A stretch of 30,437 bases of DNA from the NCBI GenBank assembly GCA_036568605.1, contig DATCSE010000048.1:1-30437 (forward strand), written 5' to 3'. This document shows, piece after piece, positions 15,621-22,308 of the stretch. The position numbers and the translations under genes are program-made. The stretch is from DATCSE01 sp036568605 (GTDB taxonomy: Bacteria > Pseudomonadota > Gammaproteobacteria > Burkholderiales > Burkholderiaceae_C). The stretch's first letter is position 1. Every line of letters starts with the position of its first letter. The notes beneath the pieces were generated by a model. It worked only from the letters and a program-made list of their open reading frames with translations. It ran no database searches and had not been told where the DNA came from.

Positions 15621-17138
15621 TCACGGACAGGTGCCGATCACGTAGTAGTTCGTGCCGGTCTGCTTCAGCGTCGTCGTCACGAACGTGTTCCACAGGCCCA
15701 TGTTCTGGTTCGAGCCGTTCGCGTACGCGTAGCCGCCGCTCTGGTAGGCCCGGCCGGCTTGCGTGTGCGCGTAGTTGCTCGCGGTGTAGCAGGTGGCCGT
15801 CTGGGCCGCGGTCGTGGTGCCCGTCGCGGGGGCCGACTGCGCGCTCTCGCCGCTCGCATTCAGCGCGGTCACGGTCCACGAGTAGGTGGTCGACGGGGCG
15901 AGGCCGGTGTCGGTGTAGCTCGTCGCCGTGACGGCGCTGGTGTTGACCTGGGTACCGCCGCGGTAGACGTTGTAGCCGGTCGCGCCGCTGACCGCGGACC
16001 AGGCAAGCGTCATGCTGCTCGAGGTCGCACCCGAGGTGCCCAGCCCGGTCGGCGCCGCCGGCGGCGTGCCGCCACCGCCGCCCCCACCGGAGCCGCTCCC
16101 CGACGCGACGCGATCGACCATCGCCTTGATCGCCGCCATCTGCGTGCCGGCCTTCTGCGCGAAGTTGCTGCCGTACCAGCCGATCCAGTCCCAGCAGCCG
16201 TTCGGGTTCGCGAGCGAGCCGCTGGCCGACGTGGAATGGCTGGTGTTGTCGACCTTGCCCTGCGGGAACAGCACGATGATGTTGTTGGTGTCGGCCCAGC
16301 GCGTGTAGCCGGTGTTCTTGACGAACTTGTCGCCGATCTGGCCTTGCGTCTGCGCGCAGCCGTGCAGCGCGACGTGCAGCTTGCACTGCGTGCCGCTCGC
16401 GCAGCTCGCCGGGACGTAGACCCAGCCGGTCGTATCCATGCCCGCATTGCCGGCGGCATAAGGCGTCTGGTCGAACTGGATGTAGTGGGCGGCGGCCGGC
16501 GCGTCGTTGCGCGCGTTCAGCGTGCCGTAGAACTGGCTCAGCGCGGCCTTCGCGCCGTCGTAGCCGCAGTTGCTGATGTAGGGCGACGCGGTGCTGCTGC
16601 AGCTGTTGTTGCCGCTCGAATCGAAGTCGGTCGGGAAGGTGTGCGCGGTGCTCGCGCGCTGGACATAGGTCAGGCTGGCGGCCGGCACGCCGTTGTTGCC
16701 GTACTGCGTCTGCACCGCGTTCATCGGGTTCGGGCCGACGGTGTAGTCGCTGGTCCCGACGAACAGGTAGATCTTCTGTCCGGCCACCAGCGACTTGCTG
16801 TCGTTGGCGCTGCCGCTCCAGTTGTTGAGATCGGCCTGCATCGTGCTCAGCATGCTGGCGCTGATCGTCGCGTTGTACATGCACGCGGTGTAGTTGCTGT
16901 GGCCCGCGCACATGTACGGGCCGCCGGCGAACACGCCGACGCCCTTGAAGGTGGCCGCATACGCATAGCCGAGCTGGTTCGCCATGAAGCCGCCCGACGA
17001 CAGGCCCGACACGGTGACCTGGCTGGTGTCGACATTGAGCTGCGGCAGCGTCGACGCAGCATGCGCCGCGCCGCCCGCGACGAGCCACGCCGCGAGCATC
17101 GAACCGAACCGCAAACGGGTCTTCCTCACTGAACTCAT
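15621..17138 (-). CDS. phaZ: Extracellular PHB depolymerase, type II (permuted) catalytic domain, with FnIII and substrate-binding domain
   Basis: A 505-aa secreted polyester hydrolase. The ATG at 17138 has GGAG upstream and opens a signal peptide ending AHA (about 26-27). The lipase box GLSSG (Ser47) lies near the N-terminus, with Asp131 (GTSDYT) and His166 (STAHTF) behind it and the oxyanion motif LHGC (His259) last. This is the order of type II, circularly permuted PHB depolymerases; the spacing resembles the Penicillium funiculosum enzyme (Ser39, Asp121, His155). A Gly/Ser linker leads to a fibronectin type III domain (about 355-440) and a C-terminal module with Cys, Tyr and Trp residues (about 445-505) like PHB-binding domains. 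It lies between the binding-protein gene and livG. Polymer identity (PHB versus other polyester) is inferred. Confidence 0.9.
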   Translation of the reverse strand: MSSVRKTRLRFGSMLAAWLVAGGAAHAASTLPQLNVDTSQVTVSGLSSGGFMANQLGYAYAATFKGVGVFAGGPYMCAGHSNYTACMYNATISASMLSTMQADLNNWSGSANDSKSLVAGQKIYLFVGTSDYTVGPNPMNAVQTQYGNNGVPAASLTYVQRASTAHTFPTDFDSSGNNSCSSTASPYISNCGYDGAKAALSQFYGTLNARNDAPAAAHYIQFDQTPYAAGNAGMDTTGWVYVPASCASGTQCKLHVALHGCAQTQGQIGDKFVKNTGYTRWADTNNIIVLFPQGKVDNTSHSTSASGSLANPNGCWDWIGWYGSNFAQKAGTQMAAIKAMVDRVASGSGSGGGGGGGTPPAAPTGLGTSGATSSSMTLAWSAVSGATGYNVYRGGTQVNTSAVTATSYTDTGLAPSTTYSWTVTALNASGESAQSAPATGTTTAAQTATCYTASNYAHTQAGRAYQSGGYAYANGSNQNMGLWNTFVTTTLKQTGTNYYVIGTCP

Positions 17139-17195
17139 CGCTGTCTCCGGTGATCGCCTCTGACGGGCGTGATGAAGTTTCGTGAATCTGACTAG

Positions 17196-17216
17196 AGCCC
17201 CCTCCCGGAGGGGGCT
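17196..17216. repeat. Perfect hairpin between binding-protein and depolymerase genes
   Basis: A 10-bp perfect stem, AGCCCCCTCC against GGAGGGGGCT, has one base between the arms, so the real loop would be larger. It resembles another short intergenic palindrome common in Burkholderiales. Placed after the binding-protein gene, it could stabilise that mRNA 3' end or attenuate transcription so that the binding protein is made in excess. No T run follows on the minus strand. Confidence 0.6.
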
Positions 17217-17262
17217 AGGGGGAGCAGTGTTCCTGTACGGCGTGCCGCCGCAATGAGCGCGT

Positions 17263-18462
17263 TCAGCGCTTATTGCGGATCGGAACATTCATTTCATCGG
17301 GCTTGATTTCCCGCACCAGCTCCGGCACGCCCCACGTGAACGCCGGGTCCGCCTTGATCTTGAAGTGGTACATGCTCTGCATCGCCTGGTGATCTTCCTT
17401 GCGGAAGGTCATCTTCCCCTTCGGCGTTTCGAAGCTCATGCCTTCCATCGTCTTGATCAGCTTCTCGGTGTTGGTGTCGCCGCCGGTCTTCTTCAGCGCC
17501 TCGACCAGCGCGATGCCGGCGCTCATGCCGCCGGCCGTGAAGAAGTCGGGAGGCGTCTTGAACTTGCTGTAGTGGTTCGCGACCAGCCACTCGTTGATCG
17601 GGTTCTTCGGGATGCCGAAGTAGTAGTAGGTCGCGCCTTCCATCCCCGGGAACTGCTTGTACGCGGTCATCGCCGGCAGGATGTTGCCGCCGGTCGCGAT
17701 CTCGATGCCGTAGCGCTTCAGGTCCAGGTCGGCGATCTTGAACGGGTTGCCCGCGCCGGCCCAGATGATCCAGATCACCTTGCGGCCCGGCTTGTCCTTC
17801 AGCGCGTCGATCAGGCGCTGGGCGCCCGCGGTGAAGTCGGTGGTCGCGGGCGGCAGGTACTCCTCGTGGACGATCTTCGCTTTCTTCAGCGCGTCCTTGA
17901 ACGCCTTCACGCCGTCGCGGCCGAACGCGTAGTCCTGCGCGAGCGTCGCGATCACGGTGCCGTCCTTGTCCTGCGCGACGGCGTTGCTGATCGCGTCCTG
18001 CGAGCTGTTGCGACCGGTGCGGAAGATGTACTTGTTCCACTTGTCGCCGGTGATCGAATCCGCGACGGCCGGCTCGACCAGCAGGATCTTCTTGTACTCC
18101 TCGGCCACCGGCAGCAGCGCGAGCGCGACGCCCGACGAGCTCGGGCCCACCGCGATGTCGGCCTTGTCGTCGCTGTAGGCGGTCGCGAGCAGGCTCTTGC
18201 CCACGTCCGGCTTGCCCTGGTCGTCCTTCTCGATCACGACCAGCTTCTTGCCGGCCACCGTCATCGTGCCGCCGGTCGCATAGTCCAGGCCCATCAGCAG
18301 GCCGGTCTGGGTCTGCTTGCCGTAGGCCTCGAGCGGGCCGGACTTGCTGTAGACGTGGGCGATGCGGATCTCGTTCTTGGATTGCGCGTAGGCCGCTCCG
18401 ATCGAGCCGGCGGCAAGGGCGAGCACGGCGCCCGCAAGCGCCAGAGCACGTCGTTGGATCAT
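17263..18462 (-). CDS. LIV-type ABC transporter periplasmic substrate-binding protein
   Basis: A 399-aa periplasmic binding protein of the Leu/Ile/Val (Peripla_BP_6) fold, with a Sec signal peptide ending AYA before Q27. IRIAHVYSKSGPLEAYG is the usual first strand and ligand loop; a two-lobe layout follows, without cysteines near the signal, so it is soluble. ATG at 18462 with AGGAG upstream. First gene of the putative operon, about 23 nt downstream of the start point predicted for the sigma-54 promoter. The ligand cannot be read from sequence. With a PHB depolymerase encoded next, a hydroxyalkanoate or its oligomer is plausible; a branched-chain amino acid or fatty/keto acid is the alternative. 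Confidence 0.92.
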   Translation of the reverse strand: MIQRRALALAGAVLALAAGSIGAAYAQSKNEIRIAHVYSKSGPLEAYGKQTQTGLLMGLDYATGGTMTVAGKKLVVIEKDDQGKPDVGKSLLATAYSDDKADIAVGPSSSGVALALLPVAEEYKKILLVEPAVADSITGDKWNKYIFRTGRNSSQDAISNAVAQDKDGTVIATLAQDYAFGRDGVKAFKDALKKAKIVHEEYLPPATTDFTAGAQRLIDALKDKPGRKVIWIIWAGAGNPFKIADLDLKRYGIEIATGGNILPAMTAYKQFPGMEGATYYYFGIPKNPINEWLVANHYSKFKTPPDFFTAGGMSAGIALVEALKKTGGDTNTEKLIKTMEGMSFETPKGKMTFRKEDHQAMQSMYHFKIKADPAFTWGVPELVREIKPDEMNVPIRNKR

Positions 18463-18494
18463 CGGTTTGTCTCCTGGTGATGAGCCTGGCTCAC

Positions 18495-18510
18495 AGCAAT
18501 GGATGCGCCA
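18495..18510 (-). promoter_or_regulatory. Sigma-54 (-24/-12) promoter of the binding-protein/depolymerase/liv operon
   Basis: Read on the minus strand the site is TGGCGCATCCATTGCT, against the consensus TGGCACG-N4-TTGC(A/T). It matches 10 of 12 defined positions, with the invariant GG and GC exactly 10 nt apart. The predicted start point is near 18485, giving a leader of about 23 nt that contains AGGAG before the ATG at 18462. The neighbouring gene encodes a sigma-54 activator, which supports the call. Confidence 0.8.
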
Positions 18511-18639
18511 GATCGCACGACCCTAGGGCAACCACCAAGAAAGTCGTCGATTTGCGCGTCGGCGCCGGCGGCAATCCTTGGCTAGCGGTCGGCCGCGACG
18601 CCCGAGCGACTTGATTCCGAACAGTCCGATTCCCTCGCG

Positions 18640-18660
18640 ACTGACCGATCTTCAGTCAGT
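18640..18660. promoter_or_regulatory. Candidate upstream activator site for the sigma-54 regulator
   Basis: Inverted repeat ACTGAC-N9-GTCAGT lies about 130-165 bp upstream of the sigma-54 promoter, a usual distance for enhancer-binding proteins that loop DNA. The arms are perfect 6-mers. Assignment to the adjacent regulator is inference from position; no second copy was found. Confidence 0.45.
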
Positions 18661-18678
18661 GTCCGGTTTGAGAACACA

Positions 18679-18701
18679 CACGCCCAACACTTCAGGGCGT
18701 G
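18679..18701 (-). terminator. Candidate terminator after the sigma-54 activator gene
   Basis: CACGCCC (18679-18685) and GGGCGTG (18695-18701) form a perfect 7-bp stem with a 9-nt loop, starting 11 bp after the activator stop codon. On the minus strand a moderately T-rich stretch (TGTGTTCTC) follows. It would separate the activator transcript from the operon promoter. Confidence 0.5.
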
Positions 18702-18712
18702 GAGGCCACCGC

Positions 18713-20239
18713 TCAACCGGTGTGACTCAGCCCGGCCAGCTTCTCGTATAGCGTGGCACGCGAGATGCCGAGCAGGCGCGACGCGGCGAGCTTGTTGCCG
18801 CCGGTGGCGGCCAGCGCAGCCTGGATCGCTCGCGCTTCCAGCTCGGCAATGGCTTGCGGCAACGGCGTGATGTCCGGCGACGCCGGCGTCGATTCAACCG
18901 GCTCGCCCGGCGTCGCCGCGGCGGCGACGAACGGCTCGGCCGGCGCGGCGGCACGCCGCTCCCGCGGCGCCGTGTCGCCGTCCGGCATCAGCGCTGCGAA
19001 GTGGCGCGCATCGAGCACCGCGTCGTCGGTCATCAGCGTCGCCTGCTCGAGCGCATTGCGCAGCTCGCGGATATTGCCCGGCCACGGATAGCGCGCGAGC
19101 AGGTCCAGCGCATCGGGCGTCACGCTCTTGTGCGCGAGGCCGCTGCGCCGCGCGATGTCGTCGGCCAGCGATTCGATCAGCGCTTCCAGATCGGCGAGCC
19201 GGTCGCGCAGCGGCGGCAGGCGGATCGGTAGCACGTTGAGCCGGTAGTACAGGTCGGCGCGGAAGCTGCCGGCGGCGACCATCGCCGGCAGGTCGCGGCT
19301 GGTCGCGGCAATGATGCGCACGTCGACGCGCTGCACGGCGTTGCTGCCCAGCGGCTCCACCTCCTGCTCCTGCAGCACGCGCAGCAGCTTGCTCTGCAGT
19401 GCCAGCGGCATGTCGCCGATCTCGTCGAGCAGCAGCGTGCCGCCGTCGGCGATCTTGAACTTGCCGTCGCGGCCCTTGCGTTCGGCGCCGGTGTAGGCGC
19501 CCGGCGCGACGCCGAAGAACTCGGCCTCGAGCAGCGTCTCGGGCACCGCCGCGATGTTGATCGCGATGAACGGCTTGGCGGCGCGCCGGCTCGCCGCATG
19601 GATGCCGTGCGCGAGCAGTTCCTTGCCGGTGCCGGTTTCGCCGAGCAGCAGCACCGTGCTGTCGGTCTGCGCAACGCGGCGCGCCTGGCGCTTGACCTCG
19701 ACGGCCGCGGGGCTGGCGCCGACGAAACTCGCGATCGAGTGCTTCGGTCGGCGCGCCTTCGTCAGCTGGTCGGCGAGCTGCTGGCGCGCCTCGTCCAGGT
19801 CGCGCTGCAGCTGGCTGAACTTCGCGATCAGCGGCTGCATCGTCGTCTCGGGATGATCGAGCAGCACCATGCCGAGCGCACCGATCACCTCGCCGTTCGC
19901 ATGGCGCAGCGGCAGCCGGCTGACCAGGAAGGTGCCGGCAGAGTTGGTCAGCAGGTCGATCAGGATGGGCTGGCCGGTGTCGATGACCTGCGCCATCAGC
20001 GTGTTCGGGACGACCTCTTCGACGCGCCGGCCGACGAAGTCGGATTCGTCGTGCCCGAGCCGCGGCAGGAATTGTTTGTAGCCCTCGCTGATCCAGACGA
20101 TGCGGTGCGCGCGATCGACGACCATCATGCCCATCGCCGTCGCGGCGAAGGTCTCGAACATGCTTTGCGCGGCGAGCTTGAGCACGCCGTCGGCATCGGC
20201 AGGCAGCGCGGCGGCGTGATGAGGTGCGGCGTCCGACAT
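18713..20239 (-). CDS. PAS-domain sigma-54-dependent transcriptional activator (enhancer-binding protein)
   Basis: A 508-aa bacterial enhancer-binding protein. N-terminal PAS domain (about 25-130), a helical linker (about 135-165), AAA+ domain with Walker A GETGTGK (200-206), sigma-54 contact loop GAYTGA (247-252; the Tyr variant of GAFTGA) and Walker B GGTLLLDEIGD (266-276), and a C-terminal Fis-type helix-turn-helix (about 464-502) with GGNKLAASRLLGISRATLY. The ATG at 20239 fits the family N-terminus; an upstream start would add a low-complexity Arg-rich stretch. No receiver or GAF domain, so the signal is probably sensed by PAS. Most likely target is the sigma-54 promoter at 18495-18510. 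It diverges from the tctC operon, which could also be controlled. Confidence 0.93.
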   Translation of the reverse strand: MSDAAPHHAAALPADADGVLKLAAQSMFETFAATAMGMMVVDRAHRIVWISEGYKQFLPRLGHDESDFVGRRVEEVVPNTLMAQVIDTGQPILIDLLTNSAGTFLVSRLPLRHANGEVIGALGMVLLDHPETTMQPLIAKFSQLQRDLDEARQQLADQLTKARRPKHSIASFVGASPAAVEVKRQARRVAQTDSTVLLLGETGTGKELLAHGIHAASRRAAKPFIAINIAAVPETLLEAEFFGVAPGAYTGAERKGRDGKFKIADGGTLLLDEIGDMPLALQSKLLRVLQEQEVEPLGSNAVQRVDVRIIAATSRDLPAMVAAGSFRADLYYRLNVLPIRLPPLRDRLADLEALIESLADDIARRSGLAHKSVTPDALDLLARYPWPGNIRELRNALEQATLMTDDAVLDARHFAALMPDGDTAPRERRAAAPAEPFVAAAATPGEPVESTPASPDITPLPQAIAELEARAIQAALAATGGNKLAASRLLGISRATLYEKLAGLSHTG

Positions 20240-20257
20240 TCCGTCGCGCAGTGTAGG

Positions 20258-20280
20258 GGCACGCGCGTGCCGCGGCACGG
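20258..20280. promoter_or_regulatory. Overlapping palindromes upstream of the activator gene
   Basis: A perfect 14-bp palindrome GGCACGCGCGTGCC (20258-20271) overlaps a perfect 12-bp palindrome GTGCCGCGGCAC (20267-20278). Together they give three alternating GGCAC/GTGCC half sites 19 bp before the activator ATG. They could be an autoregulatory operator or competing RNA hairpins in the leader. The role is inferred. Confidence 0.4.
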
Positions 20281-20328
20281 AAGCCCGCACGAGGCCCGAC
20301 GCGGGCCCAGGGCCTTGTCATAATGAAT

Positions 20329-20344
20329 TCGGCGAAATCGCCGA
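20329..20344. promoter_or_regulatory. Operator-like palindrome next to a possible -10 box before the tctC operon
   Basis: TCGGCGA-AA-TCGCCGA is a perfect 7-bp inverted repeat. It starts 5 bp after CATAAT (20319-20324), which could serve as a -10 hexamer for the plus-strand operon; no convincing -35 partner is seen. A protein bound here would block transcription. A second inverted repeat, CGACCT-N5-AGGTCG, is at 20374-20390. Confidence 0.35.
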
Positions 20345-20373
20345 CCGCTGCACGCAAGGGTCCACGACCTCGA

Positions 20374-20390
20374 CGACCTGGACAAGGTCG
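20374..20390. promoter_or_regulatory. Inverted repeat in the tctC leader
   Basis: CGACCT-ggaca-AGGTCG is a perfect 6-bp inverted repeat ending 34 bp before the tctC ATG. It could be an operator half of the divergent control region or a small leader hairpin. There is no further evidence. Confidence 0.25.
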
Positions 20391-20424
20391 AAGCGAAGCG
20401 ACGACGACCCACGGAGACAACCCC

Positions 20425-21429
20425 ATGACCCCGCATTCCCCACGCCTGACCCGGCGCCGCCTGCTGCAGGCCGCCGCCGGATCGTCCCTGCTCGCCGGCC
20501 CGTTCGTCGCACGCGCGCAAAGCGGCGGCTGGCCGGCCCGGCCGATCACGATCGTCGTGCCATTCCCGGCTGGCGGCGGCACCGATGCATTCGCGCGGCC
20601 GCTGACCGCACAGCTCACGAAGAGCCTGGGCAAGCAGGTCATCGTCGACAACCGCGGCGGCGCCGGCGGCACCGTCGGCGCGACGATCGCGGCCAAGGCC
20701 GCGCCGGACGGCTACACGTTCTTCATGGGCGCGGTGCACCACACGATCGCACCGGCGATGTACCCGAAGCTGGACTACAACCTCGAGACCGACTTCATCC
20801 CGATCGGGATGATCTCCAACGTGCCGCAGGTCATCGTCGTGAACCCGCAGCGCGTGCCGGTCACTGACCTGAAGGGCCTGCTCGAACTGGTGCGCAAGAA
20901 CCCCGGCAAGCTGAACTACGGCTCGGCCGGCAACGGCACCTCGCACCACCTTGCCGGCGAGCTGTTCAAGCTGCAGACCAAGACCTTCATCACCCACATC
21001 CCGTACCGCGGCGCCGGCCCGGCGCTGCAGGACCTGATCGCCGGCCAGGTCGACATGCTGTTCGACGGCCTGGGCTCGTCGGCCACGCACATCAAGGCCG
21101 GCCGTATCAAGGCCCTTGCGGTGGCCGCCAGCAAGCGCGCACCCGGCTTCCCCGACGTGCCGACCTCGATCGAGGCCGGCGTGCCGACCTACCAGGTCTC
21201 GACCTGGTACGGCCTGTGGGCACCCAAGGGCACGCCCAAGGACATCGTCGACCACATGCAGGCCGAGCTCGCGAAGGCACTGGCCACGCCCGAGCTGCAG
21301 GCCAGCTGGACCAGCCTGGGCACCGAGACGCCGAACCTCTACGGCGCCGCGTTCGGCAAGTTCGTCGGCAGCGAGATCAAGCGCTGGGCCGAGGTCGTGA
21401 AGAGCTCGGGCGCGAAGCTGGACAGCTGA
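20425..21429 (+). CDS. Bug/TctC-family periplasmic binding protein
   Basis: A 334-aa periplasmic solute-binding protein of the tripartite tricarboxylate transporter (Bug) family. The signal peptide carries twin arginines (LTRRRLLQAAAG) and ends near ARA-Q, so Tat export is likely. Hallmarks: ITIVVPFPAGGGTDAFAR near the mature N-terminus, NRGGAGGTVGA, and YGSAGNGTSHHLAGELF. ATG at 20425 with GGAG upstream. No TctA/TctB membrane genes are present here, as is usual for the many orphan Bug proteins in Burkholderiales. Its downstream neighbours, a crotonase and a malonyl-CoA synthetase, suggest a malonate-like or other carboxylate ligand, by inference. Confidence 0.92.
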   Translation: MTPHSPRLTRRRLLQAAAGSSLLAGPFVARAQSGGWPARPITIVVPFPAGGGTDAFARPLTAQLTKSLGKQVIVDNRGGAGGTVGATIAAKAAPDGYTFFMGAVHHTIAPAMYPKLDYNLETDFIPIGMISNVPQVIVVNPQRVPVTDLKGLLELVRKNPGKLNYGSAGNGTSHHLAGELFKLQTKTFITHIPYRGAGPALQDLIAGQVDMLFDGLGSSATHIKAGRIKALAVAASKRAPGFPDVPTSIEAGVPTYQVSTWYGLWAPKGTPKDIVDHMQAELAKALATPELQASWTSLGTETPNLYGAAFGKFVGSEIKRWAEVVKSSGAKLDS

Positions 21430-21467
21430 GCCGCCTTTCCCGAACGACAACCATCCCCTTCGAGGAC

Positions 21468-22244
21468 ATGCCCGGCAGCATCACCCTGCACCATGACGCG
21501 CCGATCGCGCGCATCGTGCTCGCCAACCCCGGCAAGCTGAACGCGATCGACATCGCGATGTGGCGCGAGCTGCGCGCGCTGTTCGAGGGCCTGCAGGCGC
21601 TGCCGGCCCACGATGCGCCGCGTGCGGTGATCGTCTGCGGCAGCGGCGGCGAGTTCGCATCGGGCGGCGACATCGTCGAGTTCGCCGAGTTCCGCTTCGA
21701 CGAGGCGCGGCTGCTCGACTTCCACGAGCACATCGTCGCGCCGGCGCTGCAGGCGATGCTGGCCTGCGACATCCCGCTGGTCGCGCAGATCGACGGCGCG
21801 TGCATCGGCGGCGGCCTCGAGATCGCGGCGTGCTGCGACATCCGCGTCTGCGGCCACGGCAGCCGCTTCGGCGCGCCGATTGCGAAGCTCGGGTTCCCGA
21901 TGGCGCCGGGCGAGTTGCTGATCCTCGAGCGTCTCGCCGGCAGCGCGCTGATGCGCGAGATGCTGCTGGAGGCGCGCCTGCTCGACGCGGCGCGCGCGCT
22001 GGCGCTGGGCCTGGTGCATGCGGTGGTCGACGACGCCGATGTCGCCTCGCACGCGCTGCAACGCGCGCAGCGCATCGCCGAGCTGTCGCCGCAGGCCGCG
22101 CGCATCAACAAGCGCAGCCTGCGCCAGATCGCCGCCGGCGGTCCGGATGCGGCGCAACGCCGCGCACACTTCAGCTACGCCCCCGGCGCCGAGCACCGCG
22201 AGGGCGTGATGGCCTTCATCGAGAAGCGCACGCCGCGCTTCTGA
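21468..22244 (+). CDS. Enoyl-CoA hydratase/isomerase (crotonase) family protein
   Basis: A 258-aa crotonase-fold protein, 38 bp after the binding-protein gene; ATG at 21468 follows GAGGA closely. The CoA-binding and oxyanion-hole segments are present: GGEFASGGDIVEFAE (60-74) and ACIGGGLEIAACCD (111-124). The first catalytic Glu is kept (Glu118, equivalent to Glu144 of rat mitochondrial hydratase). The position of the second (Glu164) is Ile138 in FGAPIAKLG. It is therefore unlikely to be a standard syn-hydratase and may be an isomerase, lyase or decarboxylase-type member. With MatB downstream, a malonyl-CoA-related substrate is possible. Confidence 0.88.
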   Translation: MPGSITLHHDAPIARIVLANPGKLNAIDIAMWRELRALFEGLQALPAHDAPRAVIVCGSGGEFASGGDIVEFAEFRFDEARLLDFHEHIVAPALQAMLACDIPLVAQIDGACIGGGLEIAACCDIRVCGHGSRFGAPIAKLGFPMAPGELLILERLAGSALMREMLLEARLLDAARALALGLVHAVVDDADVASHALQRAQRIAELSPQAARINKRSLRQIAAGGPDAAQRRAHFSYAPGAEHREGVMAFIEKRTPRF

Positions 22245-22308
22245 TGAGAGCGCCGCGCGGCGCCAGCGCGCTTCGTCCCGGAACGCAGAACCACACGACA
22301 ATCCTTCG

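Noticed and set aside
15621..17138. Depolymerase as an intruder with foreign composition in the transporter operon.
   Set aside because: Its base composition looks like its neighbours and it is only 17 bp from livG, so recent insertion is not supported by what I can see.
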